A stretch of DNA of 9,168 bases from the NCBI GenBank assembly GCA_964390795.1, contig CAYMLQ010000239.1, forward strand, positions 1 to 9,168, written 5' to 3'. The stretch is from CAYMLQ01 sp964390795 (GTDB lineage: Bacteria > Verrucomicrobiota > Kiritimatiellia > RFP12 > UBA1067). The notes below the pieces were generated by a model. That model was not told where the DNA came from. It made no database searches and saw only the letters and a program-made list of their open reading frames with translations. Shown here one piece after another: positions 1 to 6,494 of the stretch; position 1 is the first letter of the stretch; each line of letters starts with the position of its first letter. Position numbers and translations under genes: made by a program.

Positions 1-161
1 GAGAGGTCGGGGAGTGCGTTAGTCGCGGTGTCGAAGCGCCAGTGGGCGACGAGACTTGGGTCACGTGGCGCGGGTTCGGCGGTGACAAACGCGCCGCACC
101 ACGCGGTGATCGCCAAGAGGGCCTGAGCCCTCGACAAAAGAGTACCTGCCCCATCGATCAT
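1..161 (-). CDS. Exported LamG/concanavalin-like domain protein, N-terminal part (runs off left edge)
   Basis: An open frame starts at ATG 161 on the minus strand and runs off the window after 53 codons. I read it by eye from the reverse complement. The start is supported by GGGGAG at 174-169, seven bases upstream. Residues 1-28 form a signal peptide: a hydrophobic stretch around LLAITAWCGAF ends in VTA, a plausible signal peptidase I site before EPAP. The mature N-terminus contains SLVAHWRFDTATNALPDL, which has the look of the first strand of LamG/laminin_G_3 domains, usually (L)VAHW(R/K)FDE followed by a D-x-S-G turn. Such domains bind glycans or serve as accessory modules on large exported enzymes and adhesins of PVC bacteria. 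Only the first module is visible, so the catalytic or adhesive role is unknown. It is divergently transcribed from the lipoprotein run starting at 383. Exported protein: fairly sure. LamG: moderately sure. Confidence 0.6.
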   Translation of the reverse strand, partial: MIDGAGTLLSRAQALLAITAWCGAFVTAEPAPRDPSLVAHWRFDTATNALPDL

Positions 162-200
162 AATCAAACTCCCCAAAGTAGGTAATCAGAGCAAGTCAGG

Positions 201-230
201 CTTATAGCCCCGTTTTCACAAAATCGTCAA
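201..230 (-). promoter_or_regulatory. Sigma70-like promoter for the left-edge exported protein
   Basis: On the minus strand TTGACG (230-225) is followed after 18 bases by TATAAG (206-201). Each box matches 5 of 6 consensus positions. The predicted start of transcription lies about 30 bases before the ATG at 161, which leaves a short leader containing the GGGGAG ribosome binding site. Assignment rests on box match and position only. Confidence 0.55.
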
Positions 231-250
231 GCCGGAAGTTTGGCCATAGG

Positions 251-276
251 CGACTATTTTCACCTACGACTATTTC
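251..276. repeat. Short direct repeat CGACTATTT in the divergent promoter region
   Basis: CGACTATTTTC (251-261) and CGACTATTTC (267-276) repeat with a 16-base period. They lie between the two divergent promoter candidates, just upstream of the plus-strand -35 box. A pair of spaced copies between divergent promoters could be a regulator binding site, but 9-10 bp repeated once can also arise by chance. The rest of the 162-382 gap holds only the promoters and ribosome binding sites described separately. Confidence 0.25.
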
Positions 277-278
277 GC

Positions 279-307
279 TTGTCAGCGAATATATGATCGA
301 TTACCAT
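279..307 (+). promoter_or_regulatory. Possible promoter of the lipoprotein run
   Basis: TTGTCA (279-284, 5 of 6) is followed after 17 bases by TACCAT (302-307, 4 of 6). It sits about 75 bases upstream of the first lipoprotein start. The -10 box is weak. A second -35-like TTGAAA at 317-322 has no good -10 partner. The surrounding DNA is clearly AT-richer than the genes on either side. Confidence 0.35.
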
Positions 308-382
308 CACTAAGACTTGAAATAAGAATCTTTGATAAGATTCATATGTGAGTTTGAGTTGAATGAAGTAATGGAGGGGGTT

Positions 383-742
383 ATGAGTAGATGGTGTTTG
401 CCGCTGCTGCTGGTTACCGGCTTATTATCGGGTGGGACGGGATGTATGACGCGGATCGCAGATATGACGGCGGTCTCGACGCGCAACGTCTGTTTGGATA
501 AATGCGATCTCGACACCTTGCCTCAAACGAAAGCCGTTGGTGAGTCTTCGAGATTTATCTTCTTTTGCATTCCCTTCGGGGTCCCTCGTCTCGGGGAGGC
601 CGTCGATGACGCCCTCGAAAAGGGCCATGGCGATCTAATGCTCGACGTTTCGGTCTATAGCGGTGGATGGTGGTTCCTCGTGGGCGAGATGAAGACGCAA
701 GTCAAAGGAAACGTCGTAAAGACAAGGACGAACTCGAAATGA
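383..742 (+). CDS. Small lipoprotein of unknown function, paralogue 1
   Basis: Protein of 119 residues. The start at ATG 383 is preferred over an in-frame TTG at 332 because GGAGG (373-377) lies five bases upstream and the signal peptide then begins cleanly (MSRWCLPLLL). Residues 1-20 form a lipoprotein signal with the lipidated cysteine at Cys21 in GGTGC; the -3 residue is Gly rather than the usual Leu, so the lipobox is imperfect. The mature part has an STR motif (32-34), a hydrophobic strand FIFFCIPFG (58-66), a helix LGEAVDDALEKG (70-81), a GDLMLDV segment (83-89) and a C-terminal VKGNVVKTR (107-115). The next gene shares this layout, so the two are tandem duplicates. The order (Gly-rich strand, EA..AL helix, GD..DV, closing VKG.V) recalls TRL-like and related small lipoprotein domains, but I do not recognise a named family with certainty. 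Probably membrane-anchored on the periplasmic side. Base composition is lower in GC than the right half of the window. Confidence 0.75.
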   Translation: MSRWCLPLLLVTGLLSGGTGCMTRIADMTAVSTRNVCLDKCDLDTLPQTKAVGESSRFIFFCIPFGVPRLGEAVDDALEKGHGDLMLDVSVYSGGWWFLVGEMKTQVKGNVVKTRTNSK

Positions 743-1113
743 ACAAACAATCTGCTCTTTCATGGCTCTTTCTATGCGTGTCCATGGGCCTGTTGGCCTC
801 TAGTGGTTGTTTGATTCACCATGGGAATTTCACCGTTGCCTCGACAAAGGTCTTTCGTCTTTCCGATTTCGAACTGGAAAAGGCTAACCGCGTCAAGGGT
901 GTCGAAGGACGTGACGTCGCCCATATCATCTGTGTCATACCGACCAAAGGCAACGTCACGTTAAAAGAGGCCATGGATCGTGCGCTAGAAGAGGGTAACG
1001 GGGATATTATGACGGATGTAGACATCGACTTTTGGAATTTCTACATCCCCTACATCTATGGGCAGATGGGATTCTATGTCAAGGGGGACGTCGTGAAGAC
1101 GCGAAAGAACTGA
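739..1113 (+). CDS. Small lipoprotein of unknown function, paralogue 2
   Basis: Protein of 124 residues. The ATG at 739 overlaps the stop of the preceding gene in ATGA (739-742), which suggests translational coupling. The only nearby Shine-Dalgarno-like site is a weak AAGGA at 724-728. Residues 1-23 are a signal peptide ending LASSGC, with Cys24 the likely lipidated residue. The mature protein parallels its upstream neighbour: FTVASTK (31-37), VKGVEGRD (52-59), strand HIICVIP (62-68), helix TLKEAMDRALEEG (74-86), GDIMTDV (88-94), an aromatic-rich segment WNFYIPYIYGQM (99-110) and VKGDVVKTR (114-122). The closing VKG.VVKTR is nearly identical in both, so they are diverged duplicates probably acting together or alternately. 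Function unknown; TRL-like family membership is a guess from pattern only. The start upstream at 667 is rejected because it lacks a signal peptide and lies deep in the preceding gene. Confidence 0.75.
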   Translation: MNKQSALSWLFLCVSMGLLASSGCLIHHGNFTVASTKVFRLSDFELEKANRVKGVEGRDVAHIICVIPTKGNVTLKEAMDRALEEGNGDIMTDVDIDFWNFYIPYIYGQMGFYVKGDVVKTRKN

Positions 1114-1145
1114 TGGCAGACAGGGGGACAGGAAATCAGCTCGCT

Positions 1146-2747
1146 ATGAAACGACAGGCACTCATCCCAATTCTGGCCCTGATCGTGATGGTTAACGGAT
1201 GCCGGAGCACGTCAGACACACAGGCGAAACATCCCGCGCAGACAGTGGTGACCGTGCCGGGGGTTGAAAAGCGAATGTCTGGCAAGTGGGCGGAGTCCCC
1301 GATTTGCCTGAGCGCGAACAACCTGTCGATCGCGACGGGCCAACCTTCGCTGGTGCTCATGTCGAGCGGCTCCACGCACATCCCGGTGTGGTCACTTTCG
1401 GGTGGCACGGTCGGGCAGTCTGTCGCCGGACTCGTGGCCGGTTTGCCCAGCGGGTGCGCCGCCGTGAAAGTCGAGATCGTCGTGACCACGACGGAAGCGG
1501 CGACGAGCCCCATCTATGAGGATGTCTACAGGTGCCACCTGTCGCAGATGGTGGAGAAGGCCGACTTCACGTCCCGGTATGTTCTGAGCACCCCCGTGCG
1601 AACAGCACTTCCCGCCGCACCGTACCACACGCGAACCATCGTCCTGGAGTCCTACTACCCCGTGGTGCCGAACGCTCCCCTGTGGGTGCGTATCCAGCGG
1701 GAGCCCGCCGATCCCGCCGATACGTTCACCAGCCCCACCGGCCTGGCCATGGTCAAGGTGACGCCTTTGGAAGCGCTCGCGAAGCCGCAGGTCGTGCAGA
1801 GCGTGAGCGGCTACAATTCGTGGCCGATGATTCAGGCCATCGGCGAGACGCTGGTCTGCGTGTATAGCCGAGGCTCGGCGCACTCGATCGGTGATGACGC
1901 CCGCGCGGTTTACGCGCGCACATCCACGGACAACGGAAAAACGTGGACGGCGGAAACGGTTGTCGCCAACACGCCGGGCTATGGCGAGGTCGCCGTCGGG
2001 AAGGGGCTGAATGCCACGGGGGCGATGCTCCTTTGGGTGCGTCGAATCGGAAAAGAGTGGAACCACGACCTCTACCGCACCACGGATGGTGTGACGTTTG
2101 AGCGCATGGCGACGCCGAAGCTCGCCGTGACCCCCATGCAGGTCACCGACATCTTCGCGGTCCCCACGGTCGGGCTCATGGCCCTGTGGTTCGCAGGGCG
2201 CTACGACGATGCCCCGAATAACGCGTGGGGTACGCTGACCAGCCGCGACAATGGCGCAACCTGGAAACAGATCCCCATCGAATCCGGGCTGACCAAACCG
2301 CAGTGGCCGACCGAGCCCTCCGCCGTCTATCTCGGCAAGGGCAGGATTCTCGCAGTCGCGCGGACAGAACAGGGGGACGCGTCCTCGACGCGATCCCAAT
2401 TCCAGATGGTATCGACTGACTACGGTGCGACGTGGACGCGAAAGCAAACAAACATCGGCGATGTCACAGCCTCTACGCCGAGCCTGATCCTCGACGCCGA
2501 AACCGGCTTGCTCAGCAATTACTACTACCAGCGTGGCAGGGGCATCCTTCGGCGCCGGGTCGTCGATCCAGAGAGCGTGTTCGGCAATCCGCTCAACTGG
2601 CCTGCGTCCGAGGCGGTTGCCACAGGGAGCGAGGTCACGTTCGATGCGGGCAACGTGAACGCCACCGCGATCAGGGGCAAACACTACCTCGCCTTCTACT
2701 CCGGCGCGGCTCCTGACACGTCGGTCTTGGTATCTGCGCCTCCGTAA
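1146..2747 (+). CDS. Asp-box (BNR/sialidase-type) beta-propeller lipoprotein
   Basis: Protein of 533 residues. MKRQALIPILALIVMVNGC is a lipoprotein signal with Cys19 as lipid anchor. An in-frame ATG at 1113 overlaps the previous stop as TGATG and would add 11 residues; I chose 1146 because the signal starts there, though neither has a strong ribosome binding site (AGGA lies 12 bases before 1146). Residues about 45-208 look like a beta-sandwich, with the stretch LWVRIQREPADPADTF (179-194) resembling the R-D-x-x-D-x-x-D-T motif of phage tail-type structural domains. Residues about 218-533 form the propeller, with three good Asp-boxes of pattern S-x-D-x-G-x-T-W: STDNGKTW (260-267), SRDNGATW (366-373), STDYGATW (423-430), and a degenerate TTDGVTF (312-318). 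Asp-boxes are structural, so they show the fold, not activity. I do not see the FRIP motif of classical sialidases. It could cleave or bind sialylated or other acidic glycans at the cell surface. It closes the lipoprotein run and converges on the GH92 gene. Confidence 0.75.
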   Translation: MKRQALIPILALIVMVNGCRSTSDTQAKHPAQTVVTVPGVEKRMSGKWAESPICLSANNLSIATGQPSLVLMSSGSTHIPVWSLSGGTVGQSVAGLVAGLPSGCAAVKVEIVVTTTEAATSPIYEDVYRCHLSQMVEKADFTSRYVLSTPVRTALPAAPYHTRTIVLESYYPVVPNAPLWVRIQREPADPADTFTSPTGLAMVKVTPLEALAKPQVVQSVSGYNSWPMIQAIGETLVCVYSRGSAHSIGDDARAVYARTSTDNGKTWTAETVVANTPGYGEVAVGKGLNATGAMLLWVRRIGKEWNHDLYRTTDGVTFERMATPKLAVTPMQVTDIFAVPTVGLMALWFAGRYDDAPNNAWGTLTSRDNGATWKQIPIESGLTKPQWPTEPSAVYLGKGRILAVARTEQGDASSTRSQFQMVSTDYGATWTRKQTNIGDVTASTPSLILDAETGLLSNYYYQRGRGILRRRVVDPESVFGNPLNWPASEAVATGSEVTFDAGNVNATAIRGKHYLAFYSGAAPDTSVLVSAPP

Positions 2748-2758
2748 TTGGGGTGTTA

Positions 2759-2965
2759 TCAACCATGCATTTCTATTGTCATCCAGTCAAACGCAACCGT
2801 GTCACCCGCCGTGCCGATGTCGAGGCGGAGCGCGTCGAGCGTGCCGCTCCAGTGTCCTTCCGGCTTCTTGGTGATTAGATAGGTGTGCCACTCGCCATCG
2901 TCCTTGAGGCCGATGATGGCGAGGTTGTTGCGTTTGTCGATGGCCGCTGTGTGGGCGATGCGCCC
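2759..2965 (-). pseudogene. Out-of-frame C-terminal segment of the GH92 gene (frameshift)
   Basis: Immediately after the GH92 core, the minus strand is coding-like in a different frame for 68 codons, ending at TGA 2761-2759. The peptide contains DDGEWHTYLITKK, WSGTLDALRLDIG and TVAFDWMTIEM, a pattern (W-H-T-Y ... W-x-G-T-x-x-x-L-R-L-D ... V-x-x-D-W-x-x-I) that I know from accessory beta-sandwich ends in PVC glycosidases. Its codons mostly end in G or C, as in the GH92 gene, whereas the frame that continues the GH92 ORF here is rich in S, T and P codons ending in A. Adding one G to the GGGG run (C-run 2963-2966 on the plus strand) would join NTNWG to RIAHTAAID and give a protein of about 803 residues. 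The simplest reading is a one-base deletion in that run, either real or a sequencing error. The segment resembles only the second half of such a domain. If it is used, only 11 bases separate it from the convergent propeller gene. Confidence 0.6.
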
Positions 2966-5169
2966 CAGTTCGTGTTCGGAGTTGATCCCATCTGCAATTC
3001 CAGCGTGCCGCCCGCCGTCACCTCCTGATGCGTGATCCAGGGTCGGTCGAATGCCTTGCCATTTAAGGTGGCAGACTGGATATAGACGTTATCAGGTGAA
3101 TTGTTGACGGCCACAACAGAGAAGGTTCCGCCTTTGTAGTAGGCTGGATCGAGCCGGATGCTGACTTTAGAAAAGACCGGGCTTGTGAGCAGATAGAGGT
3201 TGTCGCCCGGGCAAACCGGGTGGAGGCCTGCGGCGGCCAGCACATACCACGCCGACATTTGGCCGACGTCCTCGTTGCCGCAGAGCCCGCGCACACCGGT
3301 GCCGTAGGCCCTCTTGCAGATTGTCCGCGTCCATTTCTGGGTCAGCCAGGGACGGCCCACGTAGTCGAAGAGAAACGCGACGTGATGGCAGGGTTCGTTG
3401 GGATGATTATAATATTCGTTCCACAGAAGATCAACAGGGGCCTTGTTAAAGAAGGTCTCCAGCTCTTGAACGAAAGCCGGCTCGCCCATCAGCGCAACCA
3501 GTCCGGCTACATCATGCGGCACAAACCAGCCTTGCTGATAGGGGTTGCTTTCGACGCAGCCTTGGCCTTGCTGAGTCTTCCCTTCCCACGCTATCCAGGC
3601 CCCCGCCTTGTCCCGTGCCCGCATCCAGTTGACTTCCGAATTCCAGATGTTCGTGTAGGCCAGCGAGCGCCGGTAATACTCCGTGGCCTCCGCCGTCTTT
3701 CCCAGGCTCTCGGCGAAGCGGCCTACGCACCAGTCGGTGTACGCATATTCGAGCGTGACAGAGAGGCTGCCGGCCGTAAAGCCTTGCGAGCCGTTGCCGA
3801 AGCGCTCGACGGAGTTTGTGCAAAGGCGGAACGCTTCGGCTGCGTCGTAGTTGCGGATGCCCTTCGTATAGGCGTCGACGATCACCGAGACGGCTGGGTT
3901 CCCCACCATGCAGCCGGAATAGGCGTTCAGGATCTCCCAGCGCGGCAGATAGTCGCGGCGGCTGAGGCGAGCCATCTGCATCAGCGAATTGACCTCGTCG
4001 TTGACCACGTCTGGGCGGATCAGCGTGAGCAGTGGAAACTGGCTGCGGAATACGTCCCAGCCGCTGAAGATCGTCCGGTAGGTGAACCCGGCGGCTTGAT
4101 GTTTCTGATCATCGGCCCCGATGTAACCGCCGTCGGTGTCGGAGACGCTGCGCGGATCGATAAGGCAGTGGTAGAGCGCGGTGGCGAAGATCTCTTTGTC
4201 GTCCTCGGTTCCGCCTTCGCACGCTACACCTTTGAGTGCGTCCACCCATGCGGCACGGGCCTGGGAACGGAGCCCGTCGAAATCCCAGCCGGGAATGTCG
4301 TGGGCGAGGTTGGCCCGCGCACCTTCTTGACTGACATACGAGATGCCGGTCTTGAGAAGCACCTGCTGATCTTTGGACGTCTCGAACTCCACGAAGAAAC
4401 CGGTGTTGGTGCCCACGTATTCGCGGCAGCCTTCAAACACCTGCTCTCGATCCCAGACGCCGAAGCGCATGAGCGGCACGTCGAAAGTCGCGGTGAAGTA
4501 TTCGGTGAAGGTCACACCGCCCGCGCCGTGTCCCCAGCCGCCGTCCTTCGCGGTGCAATACAGGTAGCCTTCGATCGTGTGGTCGTCCACGACGCGGAGC
4601 GATTGTCGGCTGTGCTTAAGCCATCGCTCCTTCTGGCCGATGCGGCGGCCGAGGTCGATCTGGATGCGACTGGTGGCCGCTTCGGGGAACGTGAAGCGGA
4701 TCATGCCCGCGCGCGGCGCGGCGGTCAGCTCCGCACGGATGCCGTAGCGCAGCAGATCCACGCTATAATACCCCGCCGACGCTCTTTCCCGTTCGTGGCT
4801 GTACGCTGACTTGGCCATGTCGCGGTCGAACTGGCGTTCGCCGATGGTTGCCATGACTTGGAAATTGCCGAGGTCGCCGTACCAGCCAACGCCTGTCATG
4901 TGCGTGAAGCTGAAGCCCTCGATGGTCTCGTGGTGCGCTGAATAGCCGCAGCCGTTGTCGCCGCCGGTGATGGTGTCCGGACTAAGCTGGACCATGCCGA
5001 ACGGCGTAGCCGCCCCAGGGAATGTTTTTCCCAGGCCGTGTCCGCCGTAGCCGCCCAGCGTGATCGCTCCGATCATGGGGTTGATATAGTCGGCCAGCTC
5101 TTTCTCTGCCGCCAGGCCCACCCCGTGAAGCACACCGGCGAGGGCGACCATGCATACGATCTGTTTCAT
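2875..5169 (-). CDS. GH92 family exo-alpha-mannosidase, exported
   Basis: Protein of 764 residues as read. GH92 enzymes are calcium-dependent, inverting exo-alpha-mannosidases that trim mannose from N-glycans and related polymers. Residues 1-20 (MKQIVCMVALAGVLHGVGLA) are a signal peptide, then ADYINPMIG starts the N-terminal beta-sandwich, with KTFPGAATPFGMVQLSPDT (48-66) and GFSFTHMTGVGWYGDLGNF (85-103), both typical. The (alpha/alpha)6 catalytic domain shows SGWDVFRSQFPLLTL (369-383), LPRWEILNAYSGCMVGNP (408-425), CVESNPYQQGWFVPHD (538-553, with the likely catalytic acid Glu540), HPNEPCHHVAFLFDY (589-603) and GNEDVGQMSAWYV (631-643, with the likely catalytic base Asp634). Key residues are intact. 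The start at 5169 is chosen for the signal peptide; GGAGGA lies 15 bases upstream, farther than usual, and an ATG at 5220 would add 17 residues. The frame after NTNWG (to residue 736) is probably shifted: the last 28 residues read as S/T/P-rich sequence. Divergent from the SMP-30-like gene. Confidence 0.9.
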   Translation of the reverse strand: MKQIVCMVALAGVLHGVGLAAEKELADYINPMIGAITLGGYGGHGLGKTFPGAATPFGMVQLSPDTITGGDNGCGYSAHHETIEGFSFTHMTGVGWYGDLGNFQVMATIGERQFDRDMAKSAYSHERERASAGYYSVDLLRYGIRAELTAAPRAGMIRFTFPEAATSRIQIDLGRRIGQKERWLKHSRQSLRVVDDHTIEGYLYCTAKDGGWGHGAGGVTFTEYFTATFDVPLMRFGVWDREQVFEGCREYVGTNTGFFVEFETSKDQQVLLKTGISYVSQEGARANLAHDIPGWDFDGLRSQARAAWVDALKGVACEGGTEDDKEIFATALYHCLIDPRSVSDTDGGYIGADDQKHQAAGFTYRTIFSGWDVFRSQFPLLTLIRPDVVNDEVNSLMQMARLSRRDYLPRWEILNAYSGCMVGNPAVSVIVDAYTKGIRNYDAAEAFRLCTNSVERFGNGSQGFTAGSLSVTLEYAYTDWCVGRFAESLGKTAEATEYYRRSLAYTNIWNSEVNWMRARDKAGAWIAWEGKTQQGQGCVESNPYQQGWFVPHDVAGLVALMGEPAFVQELETFFNKAPVDLLWNEYYNHPNEPCHHVAFLFDYVGRPWLTQKWTRTICKRAYGTGVRGLCGNEDVGQMSAWYVLAAAGLHPVCPGDNLYLLTSPVFSKVSIRLDPAYYKGGTFSVVAVNNSPDNVYIQSATLNGKAFDRPWITHQEVTAGGTLELQMGSTPNTNWGASPTQRPSTNATTSPSSASRTMASGTPI

Positions 5170-5327
5170 TGTGTCAACCAGTAGTCCTCCGACAGCCTTT
5201 TGCCCGCAGGCGAATCCCATCAGGTGATGTCACTCCGTGGCGCGACAAGCGCGCATCCCGCCAACATCCTCAGTCCCCCCCAATACGGCAATGGTCTTCA
5301 ATCGCATCGTCCCCCTCAACACACACT

Positions 5328-5356
5328 TTGAAAGTAAATGATGAACAGAGTATACC
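5328..5356 (+). promoter_or_regulatory. Promoter of the SMP-30-like gene
   Basis: TTGAAA (5328-5333, 5 of 6) is separated by exactly 17 bases from TATACC (5351-5356, 4 of 6) in an AT-rich patch within otherwise GC-rich DNA. Transcription would begin near 5363, giving a leader of about 185 bases. The same spot reads TATACT on the minus strand (5354-5349), which could serve the divergent GH92 gene, though no good -35 box accompanies it there. Confidence 0.5.
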
Positions 5357-5382
5357 TAAATCAGGAAAGGTCGTACACCGAT

Positions 5383-5424
5383 ATTCCTGTGTCGCCATTC
5401 GTGTGGGGCGCATTCCTGCGTCGC
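5383..5424. repeat. Three imperfect copies of a short motif in the SMP-30 leader
   Basis: ATTCCTGTGTCGC (5383-5395) and ATTCCTGCGTCGC (5412-5424) match at 12 of 13 positions. A weaker copy, ATTCGTGTGGGGC, lies between them at 5397-5409, giving starts spaced 14 and 15 bases apart. The array lies just downstream of the predicted promoter, a position used by repressors or for RNA control. No function can be assigned. The remaining part of the 5170-5546 gap shows no gene on either strand apart from the small leader ORF. Confidence 0.35.
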
Positions 5425-5493
5425 ATACGAGTTGTATTATCCCGGAAAGTGAGTTACCTTATTGGCTGAAGGATAGACTTGGAAGGGACGTTT

Positions 5494-5550
5494 ATGAACG
5501 GGATGCTTCGCATGGTGGCAGGGCTGGTAAAAAAAGGACAGAAACAATGA
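5494..5550 (+). CDS. Possible 18-residue leader peptide coupled to the SMP-30-like gene
   Basis: ATG 5494 opens an 18-codon frame encoding MNGMLRMVAGLVKKGQKQ. GGAAGGGA (5481-5488) is well placed upstream. Its TGA (5548-5550) overlaps the start codon of the next gene as ATGA (5547-5550). That overlap is the usual layout for translational coupling, so translation of this ORF could gate the downstream gene. The peptide is basic and amphipathic, with no recognised family. Such short frames arise by chance, so this is tentative. Confidence 0.3.
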   Translation: MNGMLRMVAGLVKKGQKQ

Positions 5551-6446
5551 AGCACGGGAACATGATCGGTTTGGCGGGCTTGGCGGCGGCGTGCGCACTG
5601 AGCGCGGGATTGGACGACGTGGTCGCGCCGGGAACGGTGGCGGAGAAGTTGGCGGACGGCTTCAAGTTCACCGAAGGCGCGACGGTCAACGCGGCGGGCG
5701 AGGTCTTCTTCGTGGACCAGCCGAACAACAAGATTTTGCGGTGGACCCGCGAGCAGGGCGTGCGCACCTTTATGGAGCCTGCGGGCCGCGCCAACGGGAT
5801 GTGCTTTGCGGCGGACGGCACGCTGCTGGCGTGCGCGGACGAGAAGATGGAGTTGTGGTCCGTCACACCGGAAGGCAAGGTCACCGTGCTCGCCAAGGGA
5901 CATGCGGGCAACGAACTCAACGGCCCGAACGACGTGTGGCCTTGTCCGCAGGGCGGGTGCTACTTCACGGATCCTTTCTACAAGCGCCCGTGGTGGACGC
6001 ACAAGGACGCGCCGCAGGGTACGCAGCAGGTCTATTTCCTGCCGAAAGGGGGCGTGCCGCGCCGCGTGACCGACGACCTCACGCAGCCCAACGGCATCGT
6101 GGGCACGGCGGACGGCAAGACGCTCTACGTGGCGGACATCGGAGCGAAGAAGGTCTTCGCGTACGACATCCAGTCCGGCGGCGCACTGGCGGGCAAGCGG
6201 CTCTTCTGCGAGATGGGGTCGGACGGCATGACGCTCGACGCCGACGGACGCATTTACCTGACCGGCAAGGAGGGCGTGTACGTGTTCGACCAGGTGGGCG
6301 CGGCGGTGGGCGTGATCAAGATCCCCGAGCCGTGGAGCGCCAACGTCTGCATCGGCGGCCCCAAGAAGGACACGCTCTTCGTGACCGCATCGAAGGGTTT
6401 CTACGCGGTGCCGCTGAAAGTCAAGGGCACGGCTCAGGGCAAGTAG
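5547..6446 (+). CDS. Exported SMP-30/gluconolactonase/LRE-like protein
   Basis: Protein of 299 residues in the SMP-30/gluconolactonase/luciferin-regenerating-enzyme family, a six-bladed beta-propeller usually hydrolysing sugar lactones with one divalent metal. The start at ATG 5547 is set by AAGGA (5534-5538), eight bases upstream, and by the signal peptide MKHGNMIGLAGLAAACALSA. A longer frame back to 5169 is rejected because it reads through the promoter region. Blade motifs are clear: GFKFTEGATVNAAGEVFFVD (38-57), RANGMCFAADGTLLAC (81-96), LNGPNDVWPCPQGGCYFTD (124-142), LTQPNGIVGTADGKTLYVAD (178-197) and GSDGMTLDADGRIYLTG (224-240). By analogy with SMP-30, Glu43, Asn182 and Asp226 are the likely metal ligands, and all are present. 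The length is usual for the family. The signal peptide points to the periplasm, as common in PVC members. The true substrate is unknown, since many family members are not gluconolactonases. The permease gene starts 48 bases after its stop and may be cotranscribed. Confidence 0.85.
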   Translation: MKHGNMIGLAGLAAACALSAGLDDVVAPGTVAEKLADGFKFTEGATVNAAGEVFFVDQPNNKILRWTREQGVRTFMEPAGRANGMCFAADGTLLACADEKMELWSVTPEGKVTVLAKGHAGNELNGPNDVWPCPQGGCYFTDPFYKRPWWTHKDAPQGTQQVYFLPKGGVPRRVTDDLTQPNGIVGTADGKTLYVADIGAKKVFAYDIQSGGALAGKRLFCEMGSDGMTLDADGRIYLTGKEGVYVFDQVGAAVGVIKIPEPWSANVCIGGPKKDTLFVTASKGFYAVPLKVKGTAQGK

Positions 6447-6449
6447 GCG

Positions 6450-6491
6450 GGAGGTCGGCGATCAGAGGTCAGAGGTCAGAGGTCGGAGAAG
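6450..6491 (+). repeat. Heptamer array carrying the permease ribosome binding site
   Basis: Six consecutive 7-base units fill almost the whole gap between the SMP-30-like stop and the permease start: GGAGGTC, GGCGATC, AGAGGTC three times, then GGAGAAG. The GGAG of the last unit (6485-6488) lies six bases before the ATG at 6495, so the repeat supplies the Shine-Dalgarno sequence. The three identical AGAGGTC units are the most slippage-prone part. Confidence 0.8.
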
Positions 6492-6494
6492 GGT

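Noticed and set aside
1..11. GAGAGGTCGGG at the left edge as another heptamer array
   Set aside because: Only one unit-like match, and it lies in a codon context expected for the LamG-type N-terminus.
2748..2758. Intrinsic terminator between the convergent propeller and GH92 genes
   Set aside because: No stem followed by a T run on either strand near 2747-2880.
1392..2762. Long minus-strand ORF of 456 codons opposite the Asp-box propeller gene
   Set aside because: Arginine-rich composition without recognisable motifs; it is an antisense shadow in GC-rich DNA of a gene with clear Asp-boxes and signal peptide.
2959..2970. Programmed -1 frameshift in the GH92 gene
   Set aside because: The CTGGGGC context lacks an X-XXY-YYZ slippery heptamer, so a one-base indel in the G run is simpler.
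3220..4809. Long plus-strand ORF of 529 codons inside the GH92 gene
   Set aside because: The opposite strand carries all GH92 motifs in order; this frame has no recognisable domain.
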